DNA from: Sulfurirhabdus autotrophica
Lineage (GTDB): Bacteria > Pseudomonadota > Gammaproteobacteria > Burkholderiales > SMCO01
Length of the DNA: 53,631 nucleotides
Direction of reading: 5' to 3'
NCBI RefSeq assembly: GCF_004346685.1
Contig: NZ_SMCO01000022.1
Location: 1-53,631 of the forward strand
The translations under genes and the position numbers were made by a program. Every line of letters begins with the position of its first letter. The stretch's first letter is position 1. The notes below the pieces were generated by a model that was not told where the DNA came from, made no database searches, and saw only the letters and a program-made list of their open reading frames with translations. Shown piece by piece: positions 36,236-46,433 of the stretch.

Positions 36236-36478
36236 ATGACTAAAACCGCTAAGACACAAACAACCCAGACATTTGAAAGTGCACTTGCCGAACTGGAAAG
36301 CATTGTCGCTACCATGGAAGCGGGGCAATTGCCGCTTGAGCAATCTCTTTCATCCTATAAACGCGGAACAGAGTTGTTGCAGTTTTGCCAGCAGGCATTG
36401 CAGGACGCGCAGCAGCAAGTAAAAATCCTCGAAGCCAATACCTTACAAAATTTCCCCAGTGCAGACGATAACAACTGA
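36236..36478 (+). CDS. xseB: Exodeoxyribonuclease VII small subunit
   Basis: The 80-residue protein has the XseB core: TFESALAELESIVATMEAGQLPLEQSLSSYKRG is visible across residues 11-43, followed by a C-terminal helix. It binds XseA (not in this window) to form the nuclease that degrades single-stranded DNA. It is the first gene of the xseB-ispA-dxs-folE2 operon. The 242 bp between it and the Rieske gene hold the divergent promoters. Confidence 0.96.
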   Translation: MTKTAKTQTTQTFESALAELESIVATMEAGQLPLEQSLSSYKRGTELLQFCQQALQDAQQQVKILEANTLQNFPSADDNN

Positions 36479-37361
36479 TTTTCAAGAATGGGCGCGGCTC
36501 TACCAGGAGCGAATGGAAACTGTCCTGGGCGGTTGCCTGCCGTCAGCAGAGATTGCCCCTCAGCGCCTGCATGATGCTATGCGCTATGCTGTATTGGGCG
36601 GTGGAAAACGTGTTCGCCCATTACTGGCTTTTGCAGCGGGTGAAGTTGCTGGCGCGGATATAAACCGTGTCCAGACTGTCGCAGCTAGTGTAGAACTGAT
36701 TCACGTTTATTCTCTGGTGCATGATGATATGCCCTGCATGGATGATGACAAATTGCGGCGCGGCAAACCGACATGCCATGTTGAATATAACGAACCCACC
36801 GCACTGCTGGTTGGGGACAGTCTGCAGAGTCTGGCGTTCCAGTTAATCGCCGAATCCGGTCTGGCAGATGACCCGCTGGTGCAATTGAAAATGATCAAGC
36901 TGCTGGCGATGGCGTCCGGTTCTCGCGGCATGGCAGGCGGGCAAGCCTTTGATCTGGATTCCGTCGGTAAAATGCTGACATTGTCAGAGCTGGAATTCAT
37001 GCATATTCACAAAACGGGAGCGTTGATCCGTGCCGCAGTGATGCTTGGCGCCAATTGTGGAAATGGGATGGATGAGGCTGCGCTGGAAAAAATAGAGCAT
37101 TTTGCCAAGTGTATTGGCCTTGCATTCCAGGTGGTTGACGATATTCTTGATGCGGAATCCAGTACCGCTACTTTGGGTAAAACTGCCGGCAAAGATGCGA
37201 AGCAGAATAAACCCACCTATGTTTCATTGATGGGCGTAGAAAAAGCGCGCGCATTTGCCGATGAATTGCACCGCGATGCCATGGCTTCCCTCAATATCTT
37301 TGGTGATAAAGCCAAACGATTGCGCGAGTTGGGTGATTTTATCGTGTTAAGGAAGTTCTGA
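36459..37361 (+). CDS. ispA: Farnesyl diphosphate synthase (geranyltranstransferase)
   Basis: The 300-residue polyprenyl synthetase has [16 protein letters not shown] at the start, the first Asp-rich motif [23 protein letters not shown], and the second motif DDILDAES. It condenses IPP and DMAPP to farnesyl diphosphate for quinones, hopanoids and cell-wall lipid carriers. The GTG start at 36459 overlaps xseB by 20 bp; an ATG at 36513 would cut conserved residues. dxs starts 5 bp after its stop. Confidence 0.95.
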   Translation: MQTITTDFQEWARLYQERMETVLGGCLPSAEIAPQRLHDAMRYAVLGGGKRVRPLLAFAAGEVAGADINRVQTVAASVELIHVYSLVHDDMPCMDDDKLRRGKPTCHVEYNEPTALLVGDSLQSLAFQLIAESGLADDPLVQLKMIKLLAMASGSRGMAGGQAFDLDSVGKMLTLSELEFMHIHKTGALIRAAVMLGANCGNGMDEAALEKIEHFAKCIGLAFQVVDDILDAESSTATLGKTAGKDAKQNKPTYVSLMGVEKARAFADELHRDAMASLNIFGDKAKRLRELGDFIVLRKF

Positions 37362-37366
37362 CGCGC

Positions 37367-39256
37367 ATGTATGAACTATTGAATACCATTGATTCGCCGG
37401 AACAGCTGCGTCTGCTAGAGCGTCGTCAGTTACCTCAGCTGGCAGAAGAGTTGCGCGAATTCATTATTGAAAGTGTCGGTAAAACCGGTGGGCATCTTGC
37501 TTCCAACCTCGGGACGATCGAACTGACTATTGCTTTGCACTATGTCTTTAATACGCCTTCTGACCGGGTTGTCTGGGATGTGGGACACCAGACTTACGCG
37601 CATAAAATACTCACAGGCCGTCGCAAAGCCATGGACCGTATGCGCATGTTGGGGGGGCTTGCCGGCTTTCCAAAGCGTGATGAGAGTGAATTCGACACCT
37701 TTGGCACAGGTCATTCCAGTACCTCTATCAGTGCGGCACTGGGAATGGCTGCCGCAGCAAAAGCGCAAGGGCTGGAGCGGCGTGCTGTTGCCGTCATTGG
37801 CGATGGTGCAATGACAGGTGGCATGGCTTTTGAAGCGTTGAATAATGCCGGAACGATGGATGCCAATCTGCTGGTTATTCTGAACGATAATGATATGTCC
37901 ATTTCGCCGAATGTAGGCGCGCTCAGTAACTATTTGGCCAAGCTCATGTCGGGTCGTTTTTATACAGCAGTGCGTAAAGGCGGCGAAAAAGTCCTGGGCG
38001 CAGTGCCGCCTATTCGTGAACTGGCCAAGCGCGCTGAGGAACACGTCAAGGGCATGGTTACCCCAGGCACATTGTTCGAAGAATTTGGGTTTAATTATAT
38101 TGGCCCGATTGACGGGCATGATATGGATGTACTCGTTGCAACATTGAAAAATATCCGGCAACTATCCGGCCCGCAATTCCTGCACATCGTCACCCGCAAA
38201 GGCAAGGGATACAAACTAGCTGAAGATGATCCCTGTTTGTACCATGGCGTTTCCAAATTCAAACCGGAAGACGGCTTGGTCAGTGTGAAGCCAGGAAGTG
38301 TCAAACCCACCTACACGCAAGTATTTGGGGATTGGCTGTGCGATATGGCTGCCCTGGATGAACGAATGGTGGGGATTACCCCGGCCATGCGCGAAGGCTC
38401 CGGCATGGTGCGGTTTTCAGAAGAATATCCCTCACGCTATTTCGATGTAGGCATTGCCGAGCAACACGCGCTGACTTTTGCAGCCGGGTTGGCTTGTGAT
38501 GGTATGAAGCCGGTGGTGGCGATTTACTCAACATTTCTGCAACGCGCATATGATCAGTTGATTCACGATATAGCTATACAAAATTTGCCGGTGGTGTTCG
38601 CCATTGACCGGGCTGGACTGGTTGGGGCAGATGGTCCAACCCATGCTGGCAGTTTTGATCTGAGCTTTCTGCGTTGCATACCGAACATGACTGTGATGGC
38701 GCCGTCCGACGAGAATGAATGTCGTCAGATGCTATTTACTGCATTCAAGCTGGATACACCAACTGCGGTTCGTTACCCACGAGGGGCAGGGATAGGTGCA
38801 GTTGTACAGCAAAAAATGGAAGTGTTACCTGTCGGTAAAGGTGAAATTCGCCGACAAGGCAGAAATATAGCGATACTGGCATTTGGCAGCATGCTGAATC
38901 CTGCACTGCAAGCAGCGGAAGCATTGGATGCCACGGTTGCCAATATGCGATTTGTGAAACCTCTGGATGAAGAGTTGGTCAAACAGTTGGCGGAAACCCA
39001 TGAATGGATCGTGACGATTGAAGAAAACGTGGTAATGGGCGGTGCAGGCAGTGCCGTGATGGAGTCTCTTGCTCGGCAGGGTATGACCAAAATGGTATTG
39101 CAACTTGGGCTACCTGATCGTTTTGTTGAACATGGTGATCATGCTGCATTACTGGCAAGTTGCGGTCTGGATAAAGCTGGCATCATCCAGTCTATTCAAG
39201 CTATTACCCGAGTAGTTTACTCAACTATTGATTTGGCTTATACTAGCGCAAAGTGA
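37367..39256 (+). CDS. dxs: 1-deoxy-D-xylulose-5-phosphate synthase
   Basis: The 629-residue thiamine-diphosphate enzyme makes DXP from pyruvate and glyceraldehyde 3-phosphate, the first step of the MEP pathway. Visible motifs are [18 protein letters not shown], the ThDP/Mg motif [18 protein letters not shown], the [18 protein letters not shown] transketolase region with the catalytic Glu, and [17 protein letters not shown]. It is in operon with ispA and is about 10 residues longer than E. coli Dxs at the C-terminus. Confidence 0.97.
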   Translation: MYELLNTIDSPEQLRLLERRQLPQLAEELREFIIESVGKTGGHLASNLGTIELTIALHYVFNTPSDRVVWDVGHQTYAHKILTGRRKAMDRMRMLGGLAGFPKRDESEFDTFGTGHSSTSISAALGMAAAAKAQGLERRAVAVIGDGAMTGGMAFEALNNAGTMDANLLVILNDNDMSISPNVGALSNYLAKLMSGRFYTAVRKGGEKVLGAVPPIRELAKRAEEHVKGMVTPGTLFEEFGFNYIGPIDGHDMDVLVATLKNIRQLSGPQFLHIVTRKGKGYKLAEDDPCLYHGVSKFKPEDGLVSVKPGSVKPTYTQVFGDWLCDMAALDERMVGITPAMREGSGMVRFSEEYPSRYFDVGIAEQHALTFAAGLACDGMKPVVAIYSTFLQRAYDQLIHDIAIQNLPVVFAIDRAGLVGADGPTHAGSFDLSFLRCIPNMTVMAPSDENECRQMLFTAFKLDTPTAVRYPRGAGIGAVVQQKMEVLPVGKGEIRRQGRNIAILAFGSMLNPALQAAEALDATVANMRFVKPLDEELVKQLAETHEWIVTIEENVVMGGAGSAVMESLARQGMTKMVLQLGLPDRFVEHGDHAALLASCGLDKAGIIQSIQAITRVVYSTIDLAYTSAK

Positions 39257-39280
39257 TAAGCCTTGTGAAGGAACAAACGA

Positions 39281-40087
39281 ATGAACCAATGTTGTGATAC
39301 AGATGCTATTCCAGACGTACAAAACACACCTGATACGCGCCAACTAGCGATTGATAAGGTCGGGATTAAGTCTATTCGCCATCCTGTCAAGGTGGCTGAT
39401 AAAACCGGGGGTGTGCAGCATACCATCGCCATGTTCAACATGTACGTGTATCTGCCACACAATTTCAAAGGCACGCACATGTCGCGCTTTGTGGAAATTT
39501 TGAATGGTTATGAGCGCGAAATTACCGTTGAGTCTTTTGAGCAGATGCTGCGTCAGATGGTAGTGTTGCTGGAAGCGGAATCTGGCCATGTTGAAATGAC
39601 CTTTCCGTACTTCATTAACAAAGCGGCACCCATTTCTGGAGTGCAAAGCCTGCTGGATTACGATGTAACTTTTATTGGTGAAATTCTTAAAGGCGAGTAC
39701 CGTCAAACCATGAAAGTGGTGGTGCCTGTAACCAGTCTGTGCCCCTGTTCCAAGAAAATATCCGATTACGGTGCGCACAATCAGCGCTCCCATGTGACAG
39801 TAACCGCCCGTACCAATGATTTCATGTGGATTGAAGATGTGGTGCGTATAGTGGAAGAACAGGCTTCCTGCGAATTGTTTGGATTGTTGAAGCGTCCAGA
39901 TGAAAAATACGTGACAGAACGCGCATATGACAATCCGAAATTTGTAGAAGATATGGTGCGCGACATTGCCGCTAAACTGAATGATGATGCACGAATTGAC
40001 AGTTATGTGGTGGAATCAGAAAACTTTGAATCCATTCATAACCACTCTGCTTATGCATTGATTGAGCGGGATAAAACAAAGCAGTAA
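39281..40087 (+). CDS. folE2: GTP cyclohydrolase FolE2
   Basis: The 268-residue protein is a type IB GTP cyclohydrolase: [25 protein letters not shown] at the start, the catalytic [19 protein letters not shown] with the conserved Cys, and the C-terminal [17 protein letters not shown]. It makes dihydroneopterin triphosphate for folate or queuosine. FolE2 is often used when zinc is limiting, as it can work with other metals. It is the last gene of the operon and is followed by a strong terminator. Confidence 0.97.
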   Translation: MNQCCDTDAIPDVQNTPDTRQLAIDKVGIKSIRHPVKVADKTGGVQHTIAMFNMYVYLPHNFKGTHMSRFVEILNGYEREITVESFEQMLRQMVVLLEAESGHVEMTFPYFINKAAPISGVQSLLDYDVTFIGEILKGEYRQTMKVVVPVTSLCPCSKKISDYGAHNQRSHVTVTARTNDFMWIEDVVRIVEEQASCELFGLLKRPDEKYVTERAYDNPKFVEDMVRDIAAKLNDDARIDSYVVESENFESIHNHSAYALIERDKTKQ

Positions 40088-40105
40088 CAGGTTGTACAAG
40101 AAAAA

Positions 40106-40148
40106 GGGCTGTTGCGGAGCTGGTTAGTTCTCCACAACAGCCTTTTTT
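40106..40148 (+). terminator. Rho-independent terminator after folE2
   Basis: GGCTGTTG (40106-40113) pairs with CAACAGCC (40134-40141), with an inner GGAG/CTCC pair, followed by seven T. Confidence 0.92.
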
Positions 40149-40191
40149 TCGATGAATAATTCATCGAAAACCGGGATTGAGAGTATCCAGG

Positions 40192-40848
40192 CTAGTATTG
40201 CTTGGTTAGTGTCATGGTTGTACCCGCGCGTTTCATATCCAGTCGTTTCAGGAAACTCATTCCAAGCAAAGTGATCGGCAGTCCCTGACCCTCAATAATG
40301 GTGCCTTCCACTTGATTGAGGGATATATTCCCGATTTTGACCGTATTCAACATGACTTTATACACCGGTGCAATGCCATTGGCAGTAGAAGTAAATGCGC
40401 GTTCTCCCTTAAGGTAATTGATTCCCAAACGCCGAGCTTCATCCGTTCCCATTGAAACGGTACTGGCTCCGGTATCTACCAAAAATCTCGTTGAAGCACC
40501 GTTGACACTACCTGATGTCATAAAGTGCCCTTGAATATCCGCAACGATGGTAACGCTCGGTTTTTCAGACTCTGATGCATGACTGGAAATGCCCTGACCC
40601 ATTAATAAAGTCTGACGTTTTCCATCGATTTCAAGATTGGCAGAATTGGAGTCAGCGCTGATTAATTTAACGCCATCCTGGATTTTCCCGCCCGCTGTGA
40701 GCATTCGCGGAGAACCTCCGTTGATAGAAACCAGTGCTTTCCCGCTAAACAAGCCGGTAACGCTCACATCGGTTGCGTGTGCAACGGGCATGACGCTTAA
40801 TAAAATCAACAAAGATAGGATAGAATGGTGGTGTATATTTTTGAGCAT
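40192..40848 (-). CDS. Retropepsin-like aspartic protease, exported (clan AA)
   Basis: The 218-residue protein has a signal peptide (SILSLLILLSVMPVAHA, cleavage near residue 25) and an N-terminal region with a glycine loop (GGSPRMLTAGGKIQDG) followed by the retropepsin-like domain: GHFMTSGSVNGASTRFLVDTGAST places the catalytic Asp at residue 125 (DTGAS). The C-terminal flap and LLGMSFLKRLD are typical of TIGR02281-type proteases. It should act as a dimer in the periplasm; targets are unknown. Its start is 15 bp from the divergent amidotransferase start. Confidence 0.92.
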   Translation of the reverse strand: MLKNIHHHSILSLLILLSVMPVAHATDVSVTGLFSGKALVSINGGSPRMLTAGGKIQDGVKLISADSNSANLEIDGKRQTLLMGQGISSHASESEKPSVTIVADIQGHFMTSGSVNGASTRFLVDTGASTVSMGTDEARRLGINYLKGERAFTSTANGIAPVYKVMLNTVKIGNISLNQVEGTIIEGQGLPITLLGMSFLKRLDMKRAGTTMTLTKQY

Positions 40849-40863
40849 AGGATAATTTTATCA

Positions 40864-41574
40864 ATGAAACCTGTTGCAATTTTTCGGCATACAGCCACAG
40901 AAGGACCTGGATATATTGCCACATTTCTGGCTGAACGAAACATTCCAGTGGAATTAATTAAAATCGACGAAGGGGCATTGGCACCTCGTGACCCTAGACA
41001 ATTCAGTGGGCTTGTCTTCATGGGCGGCCCGATGAGTGTGAATGATGACTTGAAATGGATACCGTCTTCACTGGCACTTATCTGGAAAGCAGTGGCAAGT
41101 GACATACCAGTATTGGGGCATTGCCTGGGAGGTCAGCTAATGGCCAAAGCACTGGGTGGTACAGTCACTAAAAATCCTGTCAAGGAGATTGGCTGGGGTG
41201 AGGCAAGCGTGCTGGATAACGATAATGCACGCGAATGGTTCGGTGATGAGCAGAAAACGTTTACAGCGTTTCATTGGCATGGTGAGACCTTTACCATACC
41301 TGAAGGCACAACACGTATATTGGAAAGCGCTTATTGCCCAAATCAGGCATTTGCAATGGGTAAGCATCTGGGAATGCAGTGTCATGTTGAAATGACGGAA
41401 GAAATGGTCAGAACCTGGTGTGATATCGGGAGTGATGAGATTGCAGAAAATCCTGGTGCTGCAGTGCAGACGCCTGAAATCATGCAGCAGGAACTAACGC
41501 AGCGGGTTAAGGCCTTGAACGCTGTAGCGGATAAGCTCTACAGCCGTTGGCTGCAGGGCGTTGTAATCAAATAA
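40864..41574 (+). CDS. Class I glutamine amidotransferase (GMP synthase-like)
   Basis: The 236-residue protein has the class I fold: GLVFMGGPMSVND, the nucleophile elbow LGHCLGGQLMA with Cys87, and the QCHVEM segment with the catalytic His and Glu. Such stand-alone proteins resemble the amidotransferase part of GMP synthase (YPL-type, GATase1); the acceptor of ammonia is unknown and some are gamma-glutamyl hydrolases. The frame is open 13 codons upstream to 40825, but MKPVAIFRH at 40864 is the usual start. It is convergent with darP. Confidence 0.9.
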   Translation: MKPVAIFRHTATEGPGYIATFLAERNIPVELIKIDEGALAPRDPRQFSGLVFMGGPMSVNDDLKWIPSSLALIWKAVASDIPVLGHCLGGQLMAKALGGTVTKNPVKEIGWGEASVLDNDNAREWFGDEQKTFTAFHWHGETFTIPEGTTRILESAYCPNQAFAMGKHLGMQCHVEMTEEMVRTWCDIGSDEIAENPGAAVQTPEIMQQELTQRVKALNAVADKLYSRWLQGVVIK

Positions 41575-41578
41575 AATG

Positions 41579-42151
41579 TTACTCTGTTTCATCCTCAGTG
41601 GGCGCATCAGTTTCGTCTTCTGGTTCTGTGGTTCCCAGAATGACTTCACGCAAGCTTTTAAACAGCGCGCGGCTACTTTTGGGTGGTTTGTTGTTTAAAT
41701 GTTCTTTATGCGCATTCCTGATGAGTGTGCGCAGATATTGGGCATCTGCGCCCGGGTAGGTATTCATTAGTTCGCCCAGTGCAGAATCATCAGAAAGCAA
41801 ACGTACACGCCAGCGCTCCAGCAGATGGAGCTTGTTGGTTTCTTCTTTCGATACACCGCTCCAGGCATCCAGCTTGGCCTGGATAGGTGCTGGATCCACT
41901 TCACGCATCAGCTTGCCGATGTATTGCAGTTGCCGACGTTGTGCTCCCCTGGCGTTTAGCAGTTTTTTAGCCTGCATGACGGCGGTGAGCAAGTTTTCTG
42001 GCAAGTCCAATTGTTTGAGCTTGTCTTTGCTGAGATCGATCAGCGCCCCCCCCAAGTCCTGCAAGGCTTGCATTTCTTTCTTGCGTTTGGTTTTGCTTGG
42101 GCCTAAGTCTTCTTCAGAAAACTCATCTTCTTCTGTATATTCGTTGGTCAT
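41579..42151 (-). CDS. darP: Dual-action ribosomal maturation protein DarP (YjgA)
   Basis: The 190-residue acidic/basic protein matches DarP (DUF615): KREMQALQDLGGALIDLSKDKL-like N-terminal segment, LDLPENLLTAVMQAK, ARGAQRRQLQYIGKLMR, and the C-terminal LIRNAHKEHLNNKPPKSSRALFKSLRE. DarP helps late assembly of the 50S subunit. It is divergent from pmbA, a gene pairing seen widely in proteobacteria. Confidence 0.95.
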   Translation of the reverse strand: MTNEYTEEDEFSEEDLGPSKTKRKKEMQALQDLGGALIDLSKDKLKQLDLPENLLTAVMQAKKLLNARGAQRRQLQYIGKLMREVDPAPIQAKLDAWSGVSKEETNKLHLLERWRVRLLSDDSALGELMNTYPGADAQYLRTLIRNAHKEHLNNKPPKSSRALFKSLREVILGTTEPEDETDAPTEDETE

Positions 42152-42276
42152 TGTTTCGCAATGGTTAGCAAAGTTGTTATGATAACGACTTTATTATAAT
42201 GAGCAATCGCAATATGCGACCGGAAGTCAGAAATAAACCGGTGCATACGCTGAATGCTGACTGTTTAGAGGTGTTT

Positions 42277-43617
42277 GTGTCTGATTCCAGTTTTTCCTAT
42301 TCTAAAGAAACGTTACAGCAAATCACGCAGGATATCCTTGATCAGGCTTTAAAACAGGGAGCATCTGCCTGCGAAGCAGAAGTGTCTGAAGGTTTTGGCC
42401 AAAGCGTGACTGTGCGCCAGGACGAGGTGGAAACCATAGAGTATAACCGTGACAAGGGAATAGGCGTAACGGTTTATATTGGTAAGCAACGCGGTCATGC
42501 CAGCACGTCTGACCTGAATCCTCAGGCCATTCACGATACGGTGAAAGCCGCGCTCAGTATTGCCAAATTCACGGCCAGCGATGAGTTTTCCGGATTAGCC
42601 GATGAAAAATTTATGGCTAAGAACATCCCCGATCTGGATTTGTACCATCCCTGGGGGCAGTCGGTTGAAGCTTCCATCGAACAGGCAAAAGTGTGTGAAG
42701 CTGCCGCTTTAAGTGTTGATAAGCGCATTAATAATTCCGAAGGTGCAACAGTTGGCACACAGGAATCCCATTTTATTTATGGGAATAGTATGGGCTTCAT
42801 GGGAGGGTATGCGGCTTCGCGTCACAGCATTAGTTGCGCCGTTATTGCAGAATCCGAGCAAGGCATGCAGCGCGACTACTGGTACACCACGTCACGCAAT
42901 GCGGCTGAATTGGATAATGCTCGTAGCGTTGGGCTGCGCGCTGGTGAGAAAACGGTACGTCGTCTGGATGCGCGCAAACTTCAGACCATGCAGGTGCCTG
43001 TATTGTTTGATCCGTCACTGGCTTCCGGATTGTTATCGCATTTTGTTTCTGCAGTCAGCGGCGGCAGCCTTTATCGCAAATCGTCATTTTTGCTGGATAG
43101 CTTAGGTCAGGAAATATTCTCGCCATTCATTGAATTAAAGGAACTGCCGCATATTAAAGGCGCTTTGGCGAGTGCGCCGTTTGATAACGAAGGCGTGGCA
43201 ACCCATGCGCGCGATGTGGTCAGCAATGGAGTGTTACAAGGTTATTTCCTGGGTAGTTATTCCGCACGCAAACTCGGTATGGCTACGACGGGTAATGCGG
43301 GTGGTAACCATAACCTGATTTTGTCCAGTACAGGTCAGGATTTTGCCGGCTTACTGAAAATGATGGGTAAAGGCTTGCTGGTGACTGAATTGCTCGGTCA
43401 TGGTGTGAATCCGGTAACAGGTGATTATTCTCGCGGAGCGGCAGGTTTCTGGGTGGAAAATGGTGAGATTCAGTACCCTGTGGAAGAAATTACCATTGCG
43501 GGAAATTTGAAAGATATGTTCAAGGGTATCCTTGCCGTAGGTAACGATGTGCTTATCCGTGGTTCCAAGCAATGCGGCTCGATTCTTGTAGACCGGATGA
43601 CGGTTGCCGGGGAATAA
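42277..43617 (+). CDS. pmbA: Metalloprotease PmbA (TldE)
   Basis: The protein of about 446 residues is the PmbA/TldE subunit: [22 protein letters not shown], then [19 protein letters not shown] and the C-terminal [24 protein letters not shown]-like region, visible here as [15 protein letters not shown]. TldD/TldE process peptides such as microcins and CcdA. TldD, which carries the zinc site, is not in the window. The frame is open from ATG 42199, but GAGG sits 5 bp before GTG 42277, giving [13 protein letters not shown]; the longer start is possible. Confidence 0.93.
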   Translation: [446 protein letters not shown]

Positions 43618-43680
43618 AACCAAACAGTTTTTTCTATTAAGGCTGAGAAATATCAAATCTTAACTTTGGGGAGAGTTTGC

Positions 43681-44775
43681 ATGCAAAGACGTTCGTTTTT
43701 GAAAAAAGCGGGTATTAGCCTGGCAACCGGGGCAAGTGTGGTGGCTGTACCTGCTTTAGCCAAGGAAGAAGCATTGCCTGAAATACAATGGCGCATGGCA
43801 TCCAGCTTTCCTAAAAGCCTGGATACGATTTATGGCGCGGCTGAAACGCTGTCTAACCGTGTTTCCAAACTGACCCAGGGTAAATTTCAAATTCGCGTTT
43901 TTGCCGGGGGCGAGTTGGTGCCCGGTCTGCAGGTTCTGGATGCAGTCAGCCAAAATACTGTTCAGTGCGGCCATACTGCCAGCTATTACTATGTGGGTAA
44001 AAACAAAGCTTTTGCCTTTGATACGGCGCTTCCCTTCGGATTAACCGCCCGTCAGCAAAACGCCTGGTTTTATTTTGGTGGTGGTTTGCAACTGATGCGC
44101 GAGCTGTTTAAAGGTTATGGTCTGATCAATTTTCCGGGAGGCAATACCGGCACTCAGATGGGCGGATGGTTTCGCAAAGAGATCAAAAATCTGGCTGATC
44201 TGAAAGGACTTAAAATGCGCATTCCGGGAATCGGTGGCGAGATCATGTCCAAATTGGGTGTGGTTCCGCAATCCCTGCCCGGTGCAGATGTCTACCCGTC
44301 ATTGGAAAAAGGCACGATCGATGCAGCTGAGTGGGTGGGTCCTTACGATGATGAAAAACTGGGACTCTATAAGGTGGCCAAACATTATTATTATCCCGGT
44401 TTCTGGGAAGGATCAGCGAATCTGTCTTTCATCGTCAACCAGAAAGAATGGGACAAGCTTCCACCACTCTATCAGGAAGCCTTTGAAGTGGCAGCCGCAG
44501 AAGCCAACCTGATCATGCTTGCTGAATACGATGCCAAGAATCCGGCTGCATTGGGTCGGTTGTTAAAAGGCGGAGCCAAGCTGCACCCATTTCCCAAAGA
44601 TGTCATGGAAGCTGCACTCAAAGAAGCCAATAAGTTATATAACGAAGAAGCGGCTAAAAACCCTGCTTTTAATAAGATATACGCTTCCTGGAAGCGTTTC
44701 CGTAATGACGAATTTCAGTGGTTCCGTGTGGCTGAAGCGACATACGCAAACTTCACCTTTAACAACGTCAAGTAA
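43681..44775 (+). CDS. TRAP transporter substrate-binding protein (DctP, Tat-exported, TakP-like)
   Basis: The 364-residue protein begins with a twin-arginine signal (QRRSFLKKAGISLATGASV), so it is exported folded. The mature part IQWRMASSFPKSLDTIYGAAETLSNRV, FPGGNTGTQMGGWFRKEI and LKMRIPGIGGEIMSKLG, with EWVGPYDDEKLGLYKVAKHYYYPGFWEG, resembles TakP of Rhodobacter, which binds 2-oxo acids as a dimer. The ATG at 43681 follows GGGGAG and is preferred over an in-frame start at 43666. It faces the matching DctM gene end, 188 bp away, which is unusual. Confidence 0.93.
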   Translation: MQRRSFLKKAGISLATGASVVAVPALAKEEALPEIQWRMASSFPKSLDTIYGAAETLSNRVSKLTQGKFQIRVFAGGELVPGLQVLDAVSQNTVQCGHTASYYYVGKNKAFAFDTALPFGLTARQQNAWFYFGGGLQLMRELFKGYGLINFPGGNTGTQMGGWFRKEIKNLADLKGLKMRIPGIGGEIMSKLGVVPQSLPGADVYPSLEKGTIDAAEWVGPYDDEKLGLYKVAKHYYYPGFWEGSANLSFIVNQKEWDKLPPLYQEAFEVAAAEANLIMLAEYDAKNPAALGRLLKGGAKLHPFPKDVMEAALKEANKLYNEEAAKNPAFNKIYASWKRFRNDEFQWFRVAEATYANFTFNNVK

Positions 44776-44777
44776 CT

Positions 44778-44797
44778 CGGGTGAATATCCCGTTTTT
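44778..44797 (+). terminator. Weak terminator after the TakP-like gene
   Basis: CGGG (44778-44781) pairs with CCCG (44789-44792), followed by five T. The stem is short. Confidence 0.35.
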
Positions 44798-44880
44798 CAG
44801 CAAACCTGGAAAAGGGAATGATGTCAGGCAGGCACATGCTTGATATCGGCTGTGGTTAAGGTTTGCTTCCATCTAAAACA

Positions 44881-44913
44881 GTTAACCGCAGAGGCGCGGA
44901 GGCGCAGAGCAAG
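44881..44913. repeat. Purine-rich dispersed-type repeat
   Basis: The segment CCGCAGAGGCGCGGAGGCGC, continuing CAGAG, is a run of near-repeated GCAGAGGC/GCGGAGGC units in the gap between the convergent TRAP genes. Similar units, often written ACCGCGGAGGACGCAGAG, occur between genes of many proteobacteria. Origin and role are unknown. Confidence 0.45.
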
Positions 44914-44963
44914 AAAAGCATAGTTTCTATGCTATCAGGCTATTTACCTTCGTCTTTTTCCTG

Positions 44964-46433
44964 TCATTTAGTGCCTTCTCCATCGTTACTGAATGTAAAT
45001 TCAGGTGCCTCTGTTGGCGCGTCATAACGCTGTACCGGTAACTCAATTTTTAGCGGTGTATTTGCCGATACTTTCTTTTGTTCTACCGTGACCAGATTAG
45101 GGAAAGCGATAATGAGTCCCACCATGATGATCTGAATAAAGATAAATGGTATTGCTCCCCAATAAATCTGGGGAGTGGTGACTTTAGCAATGGACTTGCC
45201 TGTCATTTTGTCCAGATAGTCGTCCTTAGGTGCAACGCTGCGCAGAAAGAAGAGTGCAAAGCCAAATGGCGGGTGCATGAAAGAGGTTTGCATGTTGACT
45301 GCGAGCAATATGCCAAACCAGATCAGGTCTATCCCCAGTAAGCTCGCGACTGGAGCCAGCAAAGGCACAAGAATGAAAGCAAGTTCAAAAAAATCCAGAA
45401 AAAATGCCAAAACAAAAATCAGGATATTCACTACCACCAGAAATCCAAGTTGACCGCCAGGCAAACCGGTTAGCAGGTGCTCTACCCACTGGTCACCATT
45501 CACACCACGGAAAACCAGGCTGAACACGGTGGAGCCAATCAGAATAAACATCACGAATGATGACAGTTTCGCAGTCGTGTTCATGGCTTGTTTAAGCATA
45601 CTGAGATTGAGTCGTTTGTTGATGAGTGCCAGTATCAGTGCGCCTGACGCACCCATTGCACCGCCTTCGGTGGGGGTGGCAATGCCGAGGAAGATCGTGC
45701 CGAGTACTAGAAAAACGAGAAATAACGGAGGGACTAACGTGAATAAAACTTTACGCAGTAGCGCAAATCCTTTCAATGTCCTGGCCTCTGGTGGCAGTGC
45801 AGGTGCCATAGCCGGTTTAAGCAAGGATATGCCCAGTACGTAGGCGGCATAAAAGCCGGTAAGTGCCAAGCCGGGAAGCAGGGCAGCGCTGTACATATCG
45901 CCAACCGATCTTCCCAGTTGGTCAGCCAATACAATGAGCACCAAGCTGGGCGGCAGGATTTGTGCGAGTGTGCCGCTGGCGGCAATGACACCCGAAGCGA
46001 GGCGGCGATCATAGCCGTAGCGCAGCATGATTGGCAGGGATATCAATCCCATGGAAATCACCGAAGCGGCTACCACGCCGGTGGTGGCCCCCAATAGTGC
46101 GCCTACCAGCACCACGGCAAAGGCAAGTCCGCCACGTAATGGCCCGAATAACTGTCCTACGGTCTCCAGCAGGTCCTCTGCCATGCCGCTGCGTTCCAGA
46201 ATCAGGCCCATGAAGGTGAAAAATGGAATAGCCAGGAGGGTTTCGTTTTGCATGATGCCGTAAATGCGTTGTGGCAGGGCACCCAGCAATTCCGGTGTGA
46301 ATAATCCAAGCTGGATGGCAATCCAGCCGAATAACAGGCCATTGGCCGCAAGGGAAAATGCCACCGGGTAACCAATCAACAGAAAGATTACCAGTGAGGC
46401 AAACATTAGCGGTGCCATCATGCTCGCAGACAT
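44964..46433 (-). CDS. TRAP transporter large membrane subunit (DctM family)
   Basis: The 489-residue protein is longer than usual DctM (about 430). It has the signatures LLAIPFFTFMGLILERSGMAEDLLE, VVAASVISMGLISLPIMLRYGYD, SGTLAQILPPSLVLIVLADQLG and NMQTSFMHPPFGFALFFLRSVAP. The long C-terminal tail (KVSANTPLKIELPVQRYDAPTEAPEF) is polar. It forms the transporter with the next upstream DctQ, whose stop it overlaps by 1 bp. The long form is typical for TakPQM-like systems for 2-oxo acids. Confidence 0.95.
   Translation of the reverse strand: MSASMMAPLMFASLVIFLLIGYPVAFSLAANGLLFGWIAIQLGLFTPELLGALPQRIYGIMQNETLLAIPFFTFMGLILERSGMAEDLLETVGQLFGPLRGGLAFAVVLVGALLGATTGVVAASVISMGLISLPIMLRYGYDRRLASGVIAASGTLAQILPPSLVLIVLADQLGRSVGDMYSAALLPGLALTGFYAAYVLGISLLKPAMAPALPPEARTLKGFALLRKVLFTLVPPLFLVFLVLGTIFLGIATPTEGGAMGASGALILALINKRLNLSMLKQAMNTTAKLSSFVMFILIGSTVFSLVFRGVNGDQWVEHLLTGLPGGQLGFLVVVNILIFVLAFFLDFFELAFILVPLLAPVASLLGIDLIWFGILLAVNMQTSFMHPPFGFALFFLRSVAPKDDYLDKMTGKSIAKVTTPQIYWGAIPFIFIQIIMVGLIIAFPNLVTVEQKKVSANTPLKIELPVQRYDAPTEAPEFTFSNDGEGTK

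Noticed and set aside
37430-38161. 243-codon minus-strand frame inside dxs
   Set aside because: It is the shadow of the strongly conserved dxs coding strand.
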